Below are positions 63,223 through 64,000 of a DNA stretch of 64,000 nucleotides, in pieces. The notes below the pieces were generated by a model, which searched no databases, had not been told where the DNA came from, and saw nothing but the letters and a program-made list of their open reading frames with translations. Numbering within the stretch: the stretch's first letter is position 1; each line of letters begins with the position of its first letter. The DNA is from Fusarium oxysporum f. sp. lycopersici 4287 (Eukaryota > Ascomycota > Sordariomycetes > Hypocreales > Nectriaceae). The stretch is taken from positions 1,038,552 to 1,102,551 of the forward strand of contig NC_030989.1 of the NCBI RefSeq assembly GCF_000149955.1. Direction: 5' to 3'. The position numbers were made by a program, and so were the translations under genes.

Positions 63223-64000
63223 CTACGCCAAGAACACTGTCTCCAGTTCTTCAGGTTCCCGAGGTGGAGTCCGATCAAGGACACAATCCTCAACGAGATC
63301 GAAAGCAGCACGCTCCAGGTGCTGTGTCTTCGTATTGCGGCGCAGTATATAGGGGCACAGCCCGCCGCTGATAATTGATGTTTGGTCACCAACTCTTGTG
63401 TTAGGCGGTCCTAATGCCAAAGTCCCTTCGCTGGTCAAGAGAATGTAGTTGCTATGCGCTATTTCGAGAGCAGTCGAGTACTTCTGAATGATTTTCTTGT
63501 CCTTCCAGATGGACTTTGCATCAAGTACCAGTGCTGTTGGGTCTGACAATGCTGGCAAGCAAATTGAACAGCGTCGGAGGCCGTCTTTTGCGCGTATTTC
63601 TCCCTTAAGTTGCCCGATGTATGAAGAACGTCGCCATCAGAACATTCCGAAAGAAGATAGACGAGGATGGCCAAGTCAGGGCCATCCTTGGGCAACAGTG
63701 AGGTAGCTTCATCACCATTTTCGTTGGTCAAGACGGCCCCGAAGTATAACACACGACCCATTGATTCCCTGTGGTAATTTTTCTCCCAAGCACTCGAAAA
63801 AAGCTCAGAGTAAACAGCTTCTAACCCTTCGATTACATCGATCAGATTGGCCAATTTTTGGAGCGATAGGTTTAGATACACGCTTGATCGTGGAACATAA
63901 CTGTGAGGTTACCTTAAGGCAGTTTTCGATCTTTGTAAAGTGTTCCCCTCCAGGACTGTGCCACTCATACTGCAGTGGACATTGTTCAGAGTTTTCACGA
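63223..64000 (-). CDS. C-terminal part of a HET-type (heterokaryon incompatibility-like) protein, 5' end outside
   Basis: Two minus-strand frames cover this part: 63881 down to about 63663, and about 63603 down to the stop at 63223. The last 110 residues contain LLTSEGTLALGPPNTRVGDQ and SGGLCPYILRR, followed by LVEDCVLD. This is the usual C-terminal module of fungal HET-domain proteins (a glycine/proline loop, then a hydrophobic strand ending in an LR pair). The HET domain itself would lie outside the window. A 59-nt intron 63662-63604 with a poor GTCTAT donor would join the frames; a real frame break is equally possible. Upstream of 63881 the structure is unclear. Function is inferred only from family resemblance. 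Confidence 0.5.

Overview
The window is nuclear DNA from a filamentous ascomycete, most likely a Sordariomycete and plausibly Hypocreales (Fusarium-like); the genus is inference. Reasons: short spliceosomal introns (46-236 nt, mostly about 50) with GTRNGT donors, CTAAC/CTGAC branch sites and YAG acceptors; a nuclear gene for ATP synthase subunit 9; a full-length FREQUENCY clock gene; and long gene-free 5' regions. I see no tRNA, rRNA, CRISPR or intact transposon.

Left part (1-21 kb): the tail of an unrecognised gene; a MYST acetyltransferase of Sas2 type; atp9; the exosome nuclease gene rrp6; trehalose-6-phosphate synthase tps1; and vid27. Middle (21-37.5 kb): a prenylcysteine-oxidase-like flavoprotein; the clock gene frq with about 6 kb of gene-free upstream DNA carrying GATCGA motifs; cofactor-independent phosphoglycerate mutase; Mediator subunit 9; and tubulin cofactor C.

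Right part (39-64 kb): gpi1 with a previously unlisted 92-residue membrane-protein gene ending 32 nt before its start; the small twin-CX9C gene mdm35; a HIRIP3-like histone chaperone; a galactose mutarotase; a head-to-head ferric/cupric reductase and Ctr copper transporter pair; a small SAM-domain protein; a conserved disordered nuclear protein; cox20; the 2211-residue DNA polymerase epsilon catalytic subunit gene, with one out-of-frame base; and the C-terminal part of a HET-type protein cut by the right edge.

Most genes are unrelated housekeeping neighbours. Functional groupings visible from layout are the FRE-CTR pair (metal reduction plus uptake), cox20/pol2 sharing a divergent promoter with an ACGCGT box, iPGM/MED9 divergent, mdm35/HIRIP3-like divergent, and the tight minus-strand run mdm35 - small membrane protein - gpi1. 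Exon models were built by hand from splice signals, reading frame and family conservation, with no transcript support.
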